From NCBI GenBank assembly GCA_035455265.1, contig DATIFK010000052.1:1-33595 (forward strand): a stretch of 33,595 nucleotides of DNA, written 5' to 3'. Of the stretch, positions 1-7,634 are shown piece by piece (position 1 is the stretch's first letter; each line of letters opens with the position of its first letter). Position numbers and translations under genes: made by a program. This DNA comes from MGOM01 sp035455265. GTDB lineage: Bacteria; Chloroflexota; Anaerolineae; Anaerolineales; E44-bin32. The notes beneath the pieces are model-generated. The model was given only the letters and a program-made list of their open reading frames with translations, had not been told where the DNA came from and did not search any database.

Positions 1-1895
1 CCGGTGGCCGCCCCGATCTGGTCGCGGCGCTCGGCCTCGCGCGGATTGATCTCCGGCGGGCCCAACAGCCGATAGAGCATGGCGGGAGTGACGGCGGTCG
101 GGACGTCTTTGCCTTCCGCCTTGCGCCGCGCCAGCTTGCGGCAGATCGCCCCGATCTCGCGCTCGAGATTGCGCACACCGGCTTCCCACGTGTAATCCCG
201 GATGATCTCCTGCAGCACCTTCTCGTCGAAGGTCAGGCCGTGGGGCGCCAGGCCATTCTGCTCCAGCTGGCGCGGCACCAGGAACTTGTTGGCGATCACC
301 AGCTTCTCTTCCTCGATGTATCCGGGAAAGTCGATGACCTCCATGCGATCGAGGAGCGCCGGGGGGATGGTCGTCAGCGTGTTGGCCGTCGTGATGAACA
401 AGACGCGCGAGAGGTCGTAGGGGATTTCCAGGTAGTGGTCCGAGAAGGCGTTGTTCTGCTCTGGATCGAGCACTTCCAGCAGTGCGGCCGCCGGATCCCC
501 GCGGAAGTCGGCGCCGAGCTTGTCGATCTCGTCCAGCATGATCAACGGGTTGACGGTCGCAGCGCGCTTCATGGCCTGCAGGATGCGGCCCGGCAGGGCG
601 CCGATGTAGGTGCGGCGATGGCCGCGAATCTCGGCCTCGTCCCGGATGCCGCCCAGCGACATGCGCACGAAGGTCCGTCCCAGCGCTTCGGCGATGGACT
701 TGCCCAGGGACGTCTTGCCCGTCCCCGGCGGCCCGACGAAGCACAGGATCGGTTGGCGTTGCTTGTTCGCCGCCAGGCTGCGGACGGCGATGTACTCCAG
801 GATGCGCTCCTTGGCCTTCTTGAGTCCGTAATGGCCGCGCTGCAGCACCAGGGCGGCATGGCGCACGTCCAGGTTGTCGGTCGTCGTCGCCGTCCAGGGG
901 AGCTCCAGCATCCAGTCGACGTAGGTCCGGATGATCCCGACCTCGGGCGACATCGGCGGCATCTGACCCAGCCGCTGGACCTCCTTCAGAGCGCGCGCCT
1001 GGACTTCCTCGGGCAGCGACAGGTGGGCGATGCGCCCCTTGAGGTCGATCAGCTCCTGGCCCCACAGGTCGCTCTCGCCGAGCTCGGTCTGGATCGCCTT
1101 CATCTGCTCGCGCAGGTACATCTCGCGCTGTGACTTGTCGACCTCGTTCTGGACCTGGCTGTGGATCTGGTCCTCGAGCTCGAGCACGTCGAGCTCGCGG
1201 CCGAGCAGCATGCTCAGCCGCTGCAACCGGCCGATGGGATCGAAGGTCTCCAACAGCGTCTGCCGTTCGGGGACACTGAGAGACAGGGTCGAGGCGATCA
1301 GGTCGGCCAGCCAGCCAGGATCCTCGATGTTGACGGCGTAGACGTACGCCTCTTCGGGCAGTGACCGGTTGAGCTGCACGCACTTCTCGAACAGCGTCAG
1401 CACCGCCCGCATCAAAGCCACGGTTTCCTTGGTCTTGTCCGAGCGCTCGACGACCGGCCGGGCCACGGCGCGCAGGTAAGGCGGCCCCGGGATCAGCTCG
1501 ACGATCTGGACCCGCCGGCGTGCCTGGGTCAGCACGGAAGTCGCTCCGTCGGGCATGTGCATCAGCCGCCCGACGGCGATTTCGGTCCCGATGCGGTACA
1601 GGTCATCGGGAGAGGGGTCCTCGACTTCCGGATCGAGCTGGGCGATGGCGATCATCGTGGCGTTGGCGCGGGTCGCTTCTTCGATGGCCCGCAGCGTCGC
1701 CTCATGACCGACGAACAGCGGGGTGACCATGTTGGGGTAGAGCACGACGTCGCGCAGCGGCAGGACGGCCAGCTCGATGTGACCGCGGGCGTCGATCGGC
1801 GCGTCCTCGATGTCGTAGAGCTCATCGGCCCGGCGAGTCATCGGCTCGCCCAGGTCGGCGGGGATGGCCGGGCGCCGGCCCTGGATGGCGCTCAT
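1..1895 (-). CDS. lon: Lon ATP-dependent protease, 5' part (3' end beyond window)
   Basis: Cytosolic AAA+ serine protease that degrades misfolded and regulatory proteins. The frame is open from an ATG at 1895 to the window edge, about 631 residues. It has the N-terminal substrate-binding domain (about residues 40-235), a charged coiled-coil segment (about 235-340) and the AAA+ module. The Walker A GPPGTGKT lies near residue 384, followed by the Lon-typical RTYIGALPGR and Walker B IMLDEIDKLG. The window ends just after IGAATG, where the protease domain begins, so the Ser-Lys dyad is not visible. The start is supported by a GGAGG about 7 nt upstream and by an ATGA overlap with the folC stop, which implies translational coupling. 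Family identity is certain; completeness cannot be judged. Confidence 0.96.
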   Translation of the reverse strand, partial: MSAIQGRRPAIPADLGEPMTRRADELYDIEDAPIDARGHIELAVLPLRDVVLYPNMVTPLFVGHEATLRAIEEATRANATMIAIAQLDPEVEDPSPDDLYRIGTEIAVGRLMHMPDGATSVLTQARRRVQIVELIPGPPYLRAVARPVVERSDKTKETVALMRAVLTLFEKCVQLNRSLPEEAYVYAVNIEDPGWLADLIASTLSLSVPERQTLLETFDPIGRLQRLSMLLGRELDVLELEDQIHSQVQNEVDKSQREMYLREQMKAIQTELGESDLWGQELIDLKGRIAHLSLPEEVQARALKEVQRLGQMPPMSPEVGIIRTYVDWMLELPWTATTTDNLDVRHAALVLQRGHYGLKKAKERILEYIAVRSLAANKQRQPILCFVGPPGTGKTSLGKSIAEALGRTFVRMSLGGIRDEAEIRGHRRTYIGALPGRILQAMKRAATVNPLIMLDEIDKLGADFRGDPAAALLEVLDPEQNNAFSDHYLEIPYDLSRVLFITTANTLTTIPPALLDRMEVIDFPGYIEEEKLVIANKFLVPRQLEQNGLAPHGLTFDEKVLQEIIRDYTWEAGVRNLEREIGAICRKLARRKAEGKDVPTAVTPAMLYRLLGPPEINPREAERRDQIGAAT

Positions 1896-3322
1896 CGGCC
1901 GACCTCCATCCAGGGAAGGAGGGATTCCTGGACGCGTGGCCAGGCCGCCAACATCTCGCCGGCAACGAACAGGCTGCCGGCGCTGACGATCACCTCCCCG
2001 GGCCGGGCGCGTTCGATCGCGTGGCGCAACGCCGCCTCGACCGGCGACAGCGACTCGACGCGCACGCCGCGTCCGTGAGCCATGGAGGCCAGTTCCTGCG
2101 TCTCGGTGGCGCGCGGGTGAACGGCCTGGGTCACAATCAACCGCGACACGCGCGGCAGCAGCTCGTCCATCATCCCGGGGATGTCCTTGTCGGACGAGGC
2201 GCCGAAGATGAGCGTCACGGGCTGGCCGGGGAAGTAGTCGTCGAGGGCGATCCGCAGCTTGAGAGCCGAGTCGCGGTTGTGCGCCGAGTCCACCACCACG
2301 ACCGGCGACCGCGACAGGATCTGGAACCGCCCGGGCCACGACACCTGGCGGAAGCCGGTGTGGATGGCATCTTCGGGCACGTCGATGCCGTGCCCGCGCA
2401 GCGTCCTGAGCGTGGCGTAGGCGACGGCGGCATTGACCACCTGGTGGTAGCCCAGGAGAGGGATCTCGTAGCGCGGCGGCGCCCATTCCTCGCCGCCGGC
2501 GGATTCGACGAAGGCGTCCATGAGCGGCTGCTCATCCGGGGGCCAGATGTACAGGCTCTGGCCGTCCAGGTCGTGTCCCCCGGGGGCGAATAGCCAATCC
2601 TTCCCGACCAGCACGACGGGGGCGCGTTGCCGCGCCGCCGCCTCGATCACGACGAGCTCCGCTTCTCGCTGCTGCGGGGCGAGGATCACCGGGACGCCCG
2701 GCTTGACAATGCCGGCTTTTTCGGCTGCGATCTGGGACAGTGTGTTCCCCAGCAGGTGCATGTGATCGTAGGACAGGGAGGTGATCACCGATACTCGCGG
2801 CTGGATGACGTTGGTGGCGTCCAGCCGACCCCCCAGCCCAACCTCGACGACAGCGGCGTCCAGGCCTTGCTCGGCGAAGTGGACAAAGGCCATGGCCGTG
2901 ACGATCTCGAAGGTCGTCAGGCCGGCGACGGCGGCGACATGCGGGCGCATCTCGCCGACGATGCGCCCGACGTCCTCGTCCGGGATCTCGGCCCCGTCGA
3001 CACGCACGCGTTCCGTGAAGCGCAGCAGGTGCGGCGATGTGTACAGGCCGGTCTTGCGGCCCGAAGCCTGGAGGGCCGAGGCGACGAGGGCCGAAACGGA
3101 ACCCTTGCCCTTCGTCCCGGCGACATGGACGCTGGCGAAGCGATCCTGAGGATCCCCGAGGCGCGCCAGCAGATCCCGCATGCGGCCGAGGTCGAAGACA
3201 TCAGCCGAATAGCGATAGCTCCGCTGCAGACTGTAGTCAACGAAGCTGTACAGGTAGTCGAGAGCTTCAGGATAGGTGAGCGCGCCCATGGCGAAGGCGG
3301 ATTCTAACCGGGCCTGAGGCAT
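1892..3322 (-). CDS. folC: Bifunctional folylpolyglutamate synthase / dihydrofolate synthase
   Basis: Mur-ligase-family cytosolic enzyme that adds glutamate to dihydropteroate and to folates. The 476-residue frame has the ATP-binding GTKGKGS loop at residues 69-75, the YTSPHL segment near 96, the VVEVGLGGRLDATN stretch near 160, SYDHMHLLGNTL near 190, and the C-terminal DSAHN motif near 345. Length is slightly above the usual 420-440 because of N-terminal residues before TYPEALDYL. An internal ATG at 3289 (codon 12) is an equally plausible start; neither has a clear Shine-Dalgarno. It is first in a two-gene unit with lon (4-base overlap). The region just upstream is heptanucleotide repeat DNA with no convincing promoter. 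Confidence 0.95.
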   Translation of the reverse strand: MPQARLESAFAMGALTYPEALDYLYSFVDYSLQRSYRYSADVFDLGRMRDLLARLGDPQDRFASVHVAGTKGKGSVSALVASALQASGRKTGLYTSPHLLRFTERVRVDGAEIPDEDVGRIVGEMRPHVAAVAGLTTFEIVTAMAFVHFAEQGLDAAVVEVGLGGRLDATNVIQPRVSVITSLSYDHMHLLGNTLSQIAAEKAGIVKPGVPVILAPQQREAELVVIEAAARQRAPVVLVGKDWLFAPGGHDLDGQSLYIWPPDEQPLMDAFVESAGGEEWAPPRYEIPLLGYHQVVNAAVAYATLRTLRGHGIDVPEDAIHTGFRQVSWPGRFQILSRSPVVVVDSAHNRDSALKLRIALDDYFPGQPVTLIFGASSDKDIPGMMDELLPRVSRLIVTQAVHPRATETQELASMAHGRGVRVESLSPVEAALRHAIERARPGEVIVSAGSLFVAGEMLAAWPRVQESLLPWMEVGR

Positions 3323-3334
3323 GGCACAAGGACC

Positions 3335-3383
3335 AGTGGTCGGTGGCCAGTGGCCAGTGGTCGGTGGTCAGTGGTCGGTGGTC
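3335..3383. repeat. Heptanucleotide repeat island 1 (RGTGGYC x7)
   Basis: Seven uninterrupted heptamers follow the pattern (A/G)GTGG(T/C)C: AGTGGTC, GGTGGCC, AGTGGCC, AGTGGTC, GGTGGTC, AGTGGTC, GGTGGTC. The periodicity is strict and there is no coding frame I believe here. It lies between the divergent folC and phnD genes. It is followed immediately by the 10-mer CAGCGATCCG (3383-3392), which recurs at the edge of island 3 (7407-7416). It resembles the short tandemly repeated heptamer sequences known from cyanobacteria; function unknown. Confidence 0.9.
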
Positions 3384-3443
3384 AGCGATCCGAACCGAAC
3401 GGCAGGTTTTGGGTCCTCGTCCCAAGACCGCCGAGAGTTCACA

Positions 3444-3485
3444 GGTAACTGGTAACTGGCAACTGGCAGCAGGTAGCTGGCGGCT
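3444..3485. repeat. Heptanucleotide repeat island 2 (GGYARCT-like x6)
   Basis: Six consecutive heptamers drift in sequence but keep period seven: GGTAACT, GGTAACT, GGCAACT, GGCAGCA, GGTAGCT, GGCGGCT. The consensus differs from island 1, 60 bases away, but the period is the same. It ends just before the putative phnD promoter. The rest of the 3323-3635 gap holds this island, island 1, the promoter region and the leader of phnD. Confidence 0.88.
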
Positions 3486-3492
3486 GGTCTCC

Positions 3493-3525
3493 TTGCTCCC
3501 GATGCGGATTCGCGTTATCATCCGC
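3493..3525 (+). promoter_or_regulatory. Candidate phnDCE promoter with overlapping inverted repeat
   Basis: TTGCTC (3493-3498), a 17-base spacer and TATCAT (3516-3521) give a sigma-70-like promoter reading toward phnD. An inverted repeat GCGGAT-N10-ATCCGC (3504-3509 and 3520-3525) straddles the -10 element and would suit a dimeric repressor site. The -35 match is only moderate. This is inferred from pattern alone. Confidence 0.45.
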
Positions 3526-3635
3526 TGTGTTCCCCGTTCCAGAGAAAGGAGGTGGTGGTCCCGCCCCGTGGGGCACCGACTCGCATTCCCCCTTGCATGC
3601 GTAGGAAGTTCATATCCTGAGGAGGCAGAAGAGGC

Positions 3636-4742
3636 ATGCGCAAGCAGAGCGTCTATTGGACCACGGCGATCCTGGTGATCGCCTCCCTCGTCCTGACCGC
3701 CTGCGGCCAGGCGGCCACTCCCACCCAGGCTCCGACGCAACCGCCGCCCGAGCCCACAACTCCGCCGCCGACGGAGATCCCCGAGCCGGCCGTCGGATCT
3801 CCCGAGCATCCCATCAAAGTCCTGTTCGTTCCGTCCGTGGACGCGCAGGTGATCGTCGCTGGTGGCGAGATCATGAAGAAGGCACTCGAAGACGCCACCG
3901 GCCTGACCTTCGAGGTCAGCGTCCCGACCTCCTACGCCGCCACGATCGAAGAGATGTGCGCCTCGCCGACGGACACGATCGGTTTCATTCCAGCTCTCGG
4001 CTACGCGCTCGCCAGCAATCTGTGCGGCGTGGACGTCGCCTTCAAGGCTGTCCGCTTCGGCTTCGACGTCTACTGGGCCCAGATCCTCGTGGCGCGCGAC
4101 AGCCCCTACCAGACGATCCAGGATCTGGCCGGTAAGAAGTGGGGCTACGGCGACGTCGGCTCGACCTCTGGCTACATGGTCCCGCTGGTCATGTTCCAGG
4201 ATGCCGGGGTGGTCCCCGGTGAAGAGGTTCAGACCGGTGGACACAACCAGTCGGCGCAGGCCGTCTACAACGGCGAGGTCGATTTCGCCACGACCTTCTA
4301 CTCGCCGCCGACCCTGGTCGACACCGGCGCCGTGGCCTGGCAAGAGGGTCAGGACCCGGACATCCCGGCCGACCTCGTGTCCAGCTGCGGGCTGACGGCG
4401 GACAAGAGCGCCCTGGTCTGCGGCAACTACCGCGTCCGCGACGCTCGCGCCAACATCCGCGAGGCAGCTCCGGACGTCATCCAGAAAGTCCGCATCCTGA
4501 CCATTTCGCCGCCGATCCCGAACGACACGCTGTCCTTCAGCCCGGACTTCCCGGCCGACGTGCGTGCCCAGATCGAGCAGGCCCTGGTGGACTTCTCCAA
4601 GACGGAAGAATGGGCCGCCTCCATCGGCAGCCAGGACTTCTACAATTGGACGGGCCTGAACCCGGCGACGGATGAAGAGTACGATTTCGTCCGCTCGATG
4701 GTCGCTGCGACCGGCCTGACGCTCGACAAGCTCGGACAGTAA
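3636..4742 (+). CDS. phnD: Phosphonate/phosphite-type ABC transporter substrate-binding lipoprotein
   Basis: Extracytoplasmic binding protein of the PhnD family, 368 residues. It starts with a lipoprotein signal ending in the lipobox LTAC (Cys about residue 23), then a Pro/Thr-rich linker to about residue 55, then the periplasmic-binding fold. The GSTSGY loop near residue 173 matches the Ser-Thr-Ser anion-binding loop of PhnD, and GGHNQSAQAVYNGEVDFA near 200 matches the conserved His and Asp ligand region. The start is supported by GAGGAGG 11 nt upstream. It is first of phnD-phnC-phnE. No C-P lyase, phosphite dehydrogenase or phosphonatase gene is nearby, so the exact ligand (phosphonate, phosphite, other oxyanion) is open. 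Confidence 0.9.
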   Translation: MRKQSVYWTTAILVIASLVLTACGQAATPTQAPTQPPPEPTTPPPTEIPEPAVGSPEHPIKVLFVPSVDAQVIVAGGEIMKKALEDATGLTFEVSVPTSYAATIEEMCASPTDTIGFIPALGYALASNLCGVDVAFKAVRFGFDVYWAQILVARDSPYQTIQDLAGKKWGYGDVGSTSGYMVPLVMFQDAGVVPGEEVQTGGHNQSAQAVYNGEVDFATTFYSPPTLVDTGAVAWQEGQDPDIPADLVSSCGLTADKSALVCGNYRVRDARANIREAAPDVIQKVRILTISPPIPNDTLSFSPDFPADVRAQIEQALVDFSKTEEWAASIGSQDFYNWTGLNPATDEEYDFVRSMVAATGLTLDKLGQ

Positions 4743-4758
4743 CCCGAGTGCCTGATGG

Positions 4759-4788
4759 CGGGCCCGGCCCTTTTGGGGGCCGGGCCCG
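4759..4788 (+). terminator. 12-bp perfect GC hairpin between phnD and phnC
   Basis: CGGGCCCGGCCC (4759-4770) pairs perfectly with 4777-4788 around a TTTTGG loop, 16 nt after the phnD stop. No T-run follows. It is more likely a partial terminator or mRNA-stabilising stem that raises binding protein over the ATPase and permease than a full stop. Confidence 0.7.
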
Positions 4789-4823
4789 TCCCTCGATCCC
4801 CGACATCCCACCCAGGTGCCACC

Positions 4824-5576
4824 ATGCTCTCCGTCCGCCAGCTGACGAAGGTCTACGAAGGCGGAGTCGTCGCCCTGCGCGACGTGACCTTCGACGTTCC
4901 GCGCGGACAGTTCCTGGCCATCATCGGGCTCAGCGGCTCGGGCAAGTCGACCTTGCTGCGCTGCATCAACCGCCTGGTCGAACCCACGGCCGGGCAGATC
5001 GTCTGGGGCGACCTGGACATCACCGCCGCTCCCCAGGAAGACCTGCGGCGCATCCGGCGGCGTATCGGTATGGTCTTCCAACATTTCAACCTCGTTCACC
5101 GCTCGAGCGTCCTGACCAACGTGTTGGCCGGGCGACTCGGCTACGTCAGTCCGGCGTGGAGCCTGGTCAATCGCTTCCCGGCCGCCGACGTCGAGAAGGC
5201 GATGCGGCAACTCGACCGCGTGGGCATTGCCGACAAAGCCCGTCAGCGCGCCGATGAACTCAGCGGCGGGCAGCAGCAGCGGGTCGGCGTGGCGCGAGCC
5301 CTGATGCAGGATCCGGAGATCATCCTGGCCGATGAACCCGTGGCCAGCCTCGATCCCGTGCTGGCGCACAGCATCATGCAGTACCTCGAGAAGATCAACG
5401 ACGAGGACGGCGTGACCGTCCTGTGCAGCCTGCACTTCCTCGACCTGGTCCACCGTTACGCCGACCGGGCCATCGCCCTGAACGAGGGCCGGCTGGTGTT
5501 CGACGGGCCGCCCAAGGAAATCGACGATCGCCGCTTCAAGGAGATCTACGGCAAGGACGCGGAGAGAGTGGGATGA
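4824..5576 (+). CDS. phnC: Phosphonate-type ABC transporter ATP-binding protein
   Basis: Cytoplasmic ATPase powering the PhnD/PhnE importer, 250 residues, the usual PhnC length. It has Walker A GLSGSGKST at 35-43, the Q-loop Gln near 86, signature LSGGQQQR at 146-153, Walker B IILADEP at 166-172 and the switch His near 204. I chose the ATG at 4824. An upstream in-frame ATG at 4755 would translate the GC hairpin and add 23 low-complexity residues before the conserved MLSVRQLTKVY. The stop overlaps the phnE start as ATGA, so the two are translationally coupled. Confidence 0.94.
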   Translation: MLSVRQLTKVYEGGVVALRDVTFDVPRGQFLAIIGLSGSGKSTLLRCINRLVEPTAGQIVWGDLDITAAPQEDLRRIRRRIGMVFQHFNLVHRSSVLTNVLAGRLGYVSPAWSLVNRFPAADVEKAMRQLDRVGIADKARQRADELSGGQQQRVGVARALMQDPEIILADEPVASLDPVLAHSIMQYLEKINDEDGVTVLCSLHFLDLVHRYADRAIALNEGRLVFDGPPKEIDDRRFKEIYGKDAERVG

Positions 5577-7402
5577 AACCGTCGGCCCCGACCGGCTGGC
5601 GAAAGATCCTGCGCTCCGTCCTGATCGGACTTGCGGTGATCGCCGGCATCGTCATTTACGCCTACGGGTTCCAGGTCACCAAAGTCAACCTGGACGAGGC
5701 CCGCTCCGAAAGACGACAGACCCAGCTCATCCGCATCCTGCGAGCCCTCGCCCAGCCCGACATCGTCGTATTCTCGCAGGAGCAAGTCACTCTGTCCGCG
5801 CCGTTCTACATGCCCTGCCCGCCGGTGCCGCCGCAGCAGCGCGAGCTCAACCCGCGTCAGCCCTACATGCTGGTGACCCCGAGCTGCATCGAGCCGGGGG
5901 GCAAGGTCGTGGTCGAGGCCTTCCACCTCGATCCGAATGCCGACGCCACGATCTTCCTGGTGCCGAACAAGGACGTCAAGCTGCGCCTGTCCTCGCTGTC
6001 AACGGATGCCTCGGGCCACCTGCGCACCGAGGTGGAGCTCCCCGAGCGGTCGTCCGAAACCGAGCAGGCCATCACCGTCGTGACGGAGCAGAGCGTCGGC
6101 CGGCCGCGGCTCAGTCGAAGCGCCATCGATACGTGGGACAAGATCATCGAGACCGTCTTCCTGGCCCTGCTGGCCACAACCCTGGGCACGTTGATCGCCG
6201 TGCCGCTGAGCTTCCTGGCCGCTCGCAACCTCATGAAGGGGATCACCATCACCCCGCTTGGCTTGGCGCTGTCGATCCTGGCGGCCCCGATCGGTCTGAC
6301 GGTTGGCGCCTGGGCGGCCTCGCGCCTGGCCGGATGGACGATATCGGTATCATCGAGCCCGATCGTGAGCCTCTCGGGGGCCATCGTCGGGCCTGGTCTC
6401 GCGTGGATCGCCGCCCGCTGGGCCTTGCCTCCTGTCGAGGAGGCTCCGCCTTCGCCCGCGCTGCGCTGGGCGCGCACGGGGGCGATGCTGGCCGCGGCCG
6501 TGGCGGCCGTCATCGGCGTTGTGTGCCTGGGTCAGATTCTGATTCAAGCCGGGGGCTGGCTGGAGTCACTGCTGCCGTCCGTCTCCTTCCTCGGCAAATT
6601 CGTCGGCGATCTGGGGGACATCGTCCAAATCCTGTTGACGGCTGTGCTGGGGTTGGCTGCGGCCGGGCTGCTGGCCTCCCTGAGCGGGAAGCTGGCCCGC
6701 TCGATGACGGAAGGATTGCCCACCGCCGCGCTTCGCCTTTCGCAGCTCGTCATCTCGGCGCTGGCCGGCGCCGTGCTCCTGGCCCTGATCGGAGCCGCCG
6801 TCGATTGGTTCTACCAGATCAAAGATCCCAAGCTGACCCTGTACGGCCCGGCCGCCGTCGGAGCGATCCTGGGAATGGCCACCTCGCTGCGCTATGGCAA
6901 GCGCGACGCCATTCCCATCGGCCTGGCGGTCTACTACCTCTCCCGGACCATCTTCAACGGCCTGCGGGCCATCGAGGCCCTGATCATGGCGGTCGTGTTC
7001 GTGGTCTGGGTAGGGATCGGGCCCTTCGCCGGGGTCCTGGCCTTGTCGCTGCACAGCATCGCCGCGATGGCGAAACTCTATTCGGAGCAGGTGGAAAGCA
7101 TCCTCCCCGGGCCGCTCGAGGCCATCACCGCCACCGGCGCCACACGGATGCAGACCATCATCTACGCCGTCATCCCGCAGATCATCCCACCTTACATCTC
7201 GTTCACGATGTATCGCTGGGACATCAACGTCCGCATGTCGACCATCATCGGCTTCGCCGGCGGCGGAGGCATCGGCTTCCTGCTTTTCCAGAACATCAAC
7301 CTGCTCAACTACCGGGCGGCCAGCGTTCAGATGCTGGCGATCGCCATTGTCGTCGCCTCCATGGATTACCTCTCGTCGGCATTGCGCGAACGGGTGGTGT
7401 AG
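5573..7402 (+). CDS. phnE: Enlarged PhnE-type ABC permease with extracytoplasmic N-terminal domain and extra membrane insert
   Basis: Membrane permease of the importer, 609 residues against about 260-280 for typical PhnE. Residues 14-33 form one membrane helix. Residues about 36-180 form a soluble, probably extracytoplasmic, beta-rich region with Cys82 and Cys105. The canonical permease starts with TWDKIIETVFLALLATTLGT near 187 and its second half runs from about 449 to 605. The EAA-type loop EAITATGATRMQTI lies near 516-529 and SFTMYRWDINVRMSTIIG near 543-560. Between the halves sits a roughly 225-residue insert (223-448) with several extra hydrophobic helices. The start is fixed by ATGA overlap with phnC. 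The insert is in frame with normal codon use, so I take it as real. Confidence 0.88.
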   Translation: MKPSAPTGWRKILRSVLIGLAVIAGIVIYAYGFQVTKVNLDEARSERRQTQLIRILRALAQPDIVVFSQEQVTLSAPFYMPCPPVPPQQRELNPRQPYMLVTPSCIEPGGKVVVEAFHLDPNADATIFLVPNKDVKLRLSSLSTDASGHLRTEVELPERSSETEQAITVVTEQSVGRPRLSRSAIDTWDKIIETVFLALLATTLGTLIAVPLSFLAARNLMKGITITPLGLALSILAAPIGLTVGAWAASRLAGWTISVSSSPIVSLSGAIVGPGLAWIAARWALPPVEEAPPSPALRWARTGAMLAAAVAAVIGVVCLGQILIQAGGWLESLLPSVSFLGKFVGDLGDIVQILLTAVLGLAAAGLLASLSGKLARSMTEGLPTAALRLSQLVISALAGAVLLALIGAAVDWFYQIKDPKLTLYGPAAVGAILGMATSLRYGKRDAIPIGLAVYYLSRTIFNGLRAIEALIMAVVFVVWVGIGPFAGVLALSLHSIAAMAKLYSEQVESILPGPLEAITATGATRMQTIIYAVIPQIIPPYISFTMYRWDINVRMSTIIGFAGGGGIGFLLFQNINLLNYRAASVQMLAIAIVVASMDYLSSALRERVV

Positions 7403-7406
7403 CTTT

Positions 7407-7462
7407 CAGCGATCCGTTTCCCGCTGTCCACTCTCGGCTACCCGCCATCCGCTACCTGCTAG
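7407..7462. repeat. Heptanucleotide repeat island 3 (CCGCYAY-like x8)
   Basis: Eight heptamers in phase, CAGCGAT, CCGTTTC, CCGCTGT, CCACTCT, CGGCTAC, CCGCCAT, CCGCTAC, CTGCTAG, begin five bases after the phnE stop. Orientation is opposite to island 4: its reverse complement gives GTAGCGG and ATGGCGG units. It shares CAGCGATCCG (7407-7416) with the edge of island 1 upstream of the operon. Confidence 0.8.
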
Positions 7463-7520
7463 CCGCGCTGCGGCGTAGGTCTTGGTTCTCCATCACAAAG
7501 GAATCCCAAGAACGAATATC

Positions 7521-7590
7521 CGACGGCGGAGAGCTGGGGGCGGACGGCGGATAGCGTTTGGAGGCTGATGGCTGGCGGCTGGGGGCTGAC
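7521..7590. repeat. Heptanucleotide repeat island 4 (GGMTGRC-like x10)
   Basis: Ten in-phase heptamers are drifted but recognisable: CGACGGC, GGAGAGC, TGGGGGC, GGACGGC, GGATAGC, GTTTGGA, GGCTGAT, GGCTGGC, GGCTGGG, GGCTGAC. Islands 3 and 4 are roughly inverted relative to each other. The spacer between them contains TCTTGG and CCAAGA, which could pair, so the whole 7407-7590 stretch may fold as an imperfect large hairpin. Confidence 0.8.
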
Positions 7591-7602
7591 TGCTTCCGTT
7601 GT

Positions 7603-7630
7603 GATACAATCCCGCCCATTGTGGGGCGGG
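7603..7630 (+). promoter_or_regulatory. Extended -10 promoter and leader hairpin of the HNH gene
   Basis: TGATACAAT (7602-7610) is a good extended -10 element (TGnTANAAT). Directly after it, CCCGCCC (7611-7617) pairs with GGGCGGG (7624-7630) around an ATTGTG loop, ending four bases before the HNH ATG. The stem covers the only G-rich stretch that could act as ribosome-binding site, so it may limit translation. Confidence 0.5.
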
Positions 7631-7634
7631 CTGA

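Noticed and set aside
3335..3485. CRISPR-like array
   Set aside because: The repeats are 7 bases long, contiguous and without spacers.
3555..3620. Possible leader peptide (GTG, 21 codons) after AAAGGAGG upstream of phnD
   Set aside because: The Shine-Dalgarno is only about 2 bases from the GTG and the peptide has no regulatory codon run. Chance cannot be excluded.
3267..5453. 728-residue minus-strand open frame covering phnD and phnC
   Set aside because: It is the antisense shadow of two well-recognised genes, rich in Arg/Gly/Asp/His with no domain; a high-GC artefact.
3636..7402. Assigning the importer specifically to phosphonate catabolism
   Set aside because: No C-P lyase, phosphonatase or phosphite oxidase gene is in the window, and PhnCDE-like systems have several ligands.
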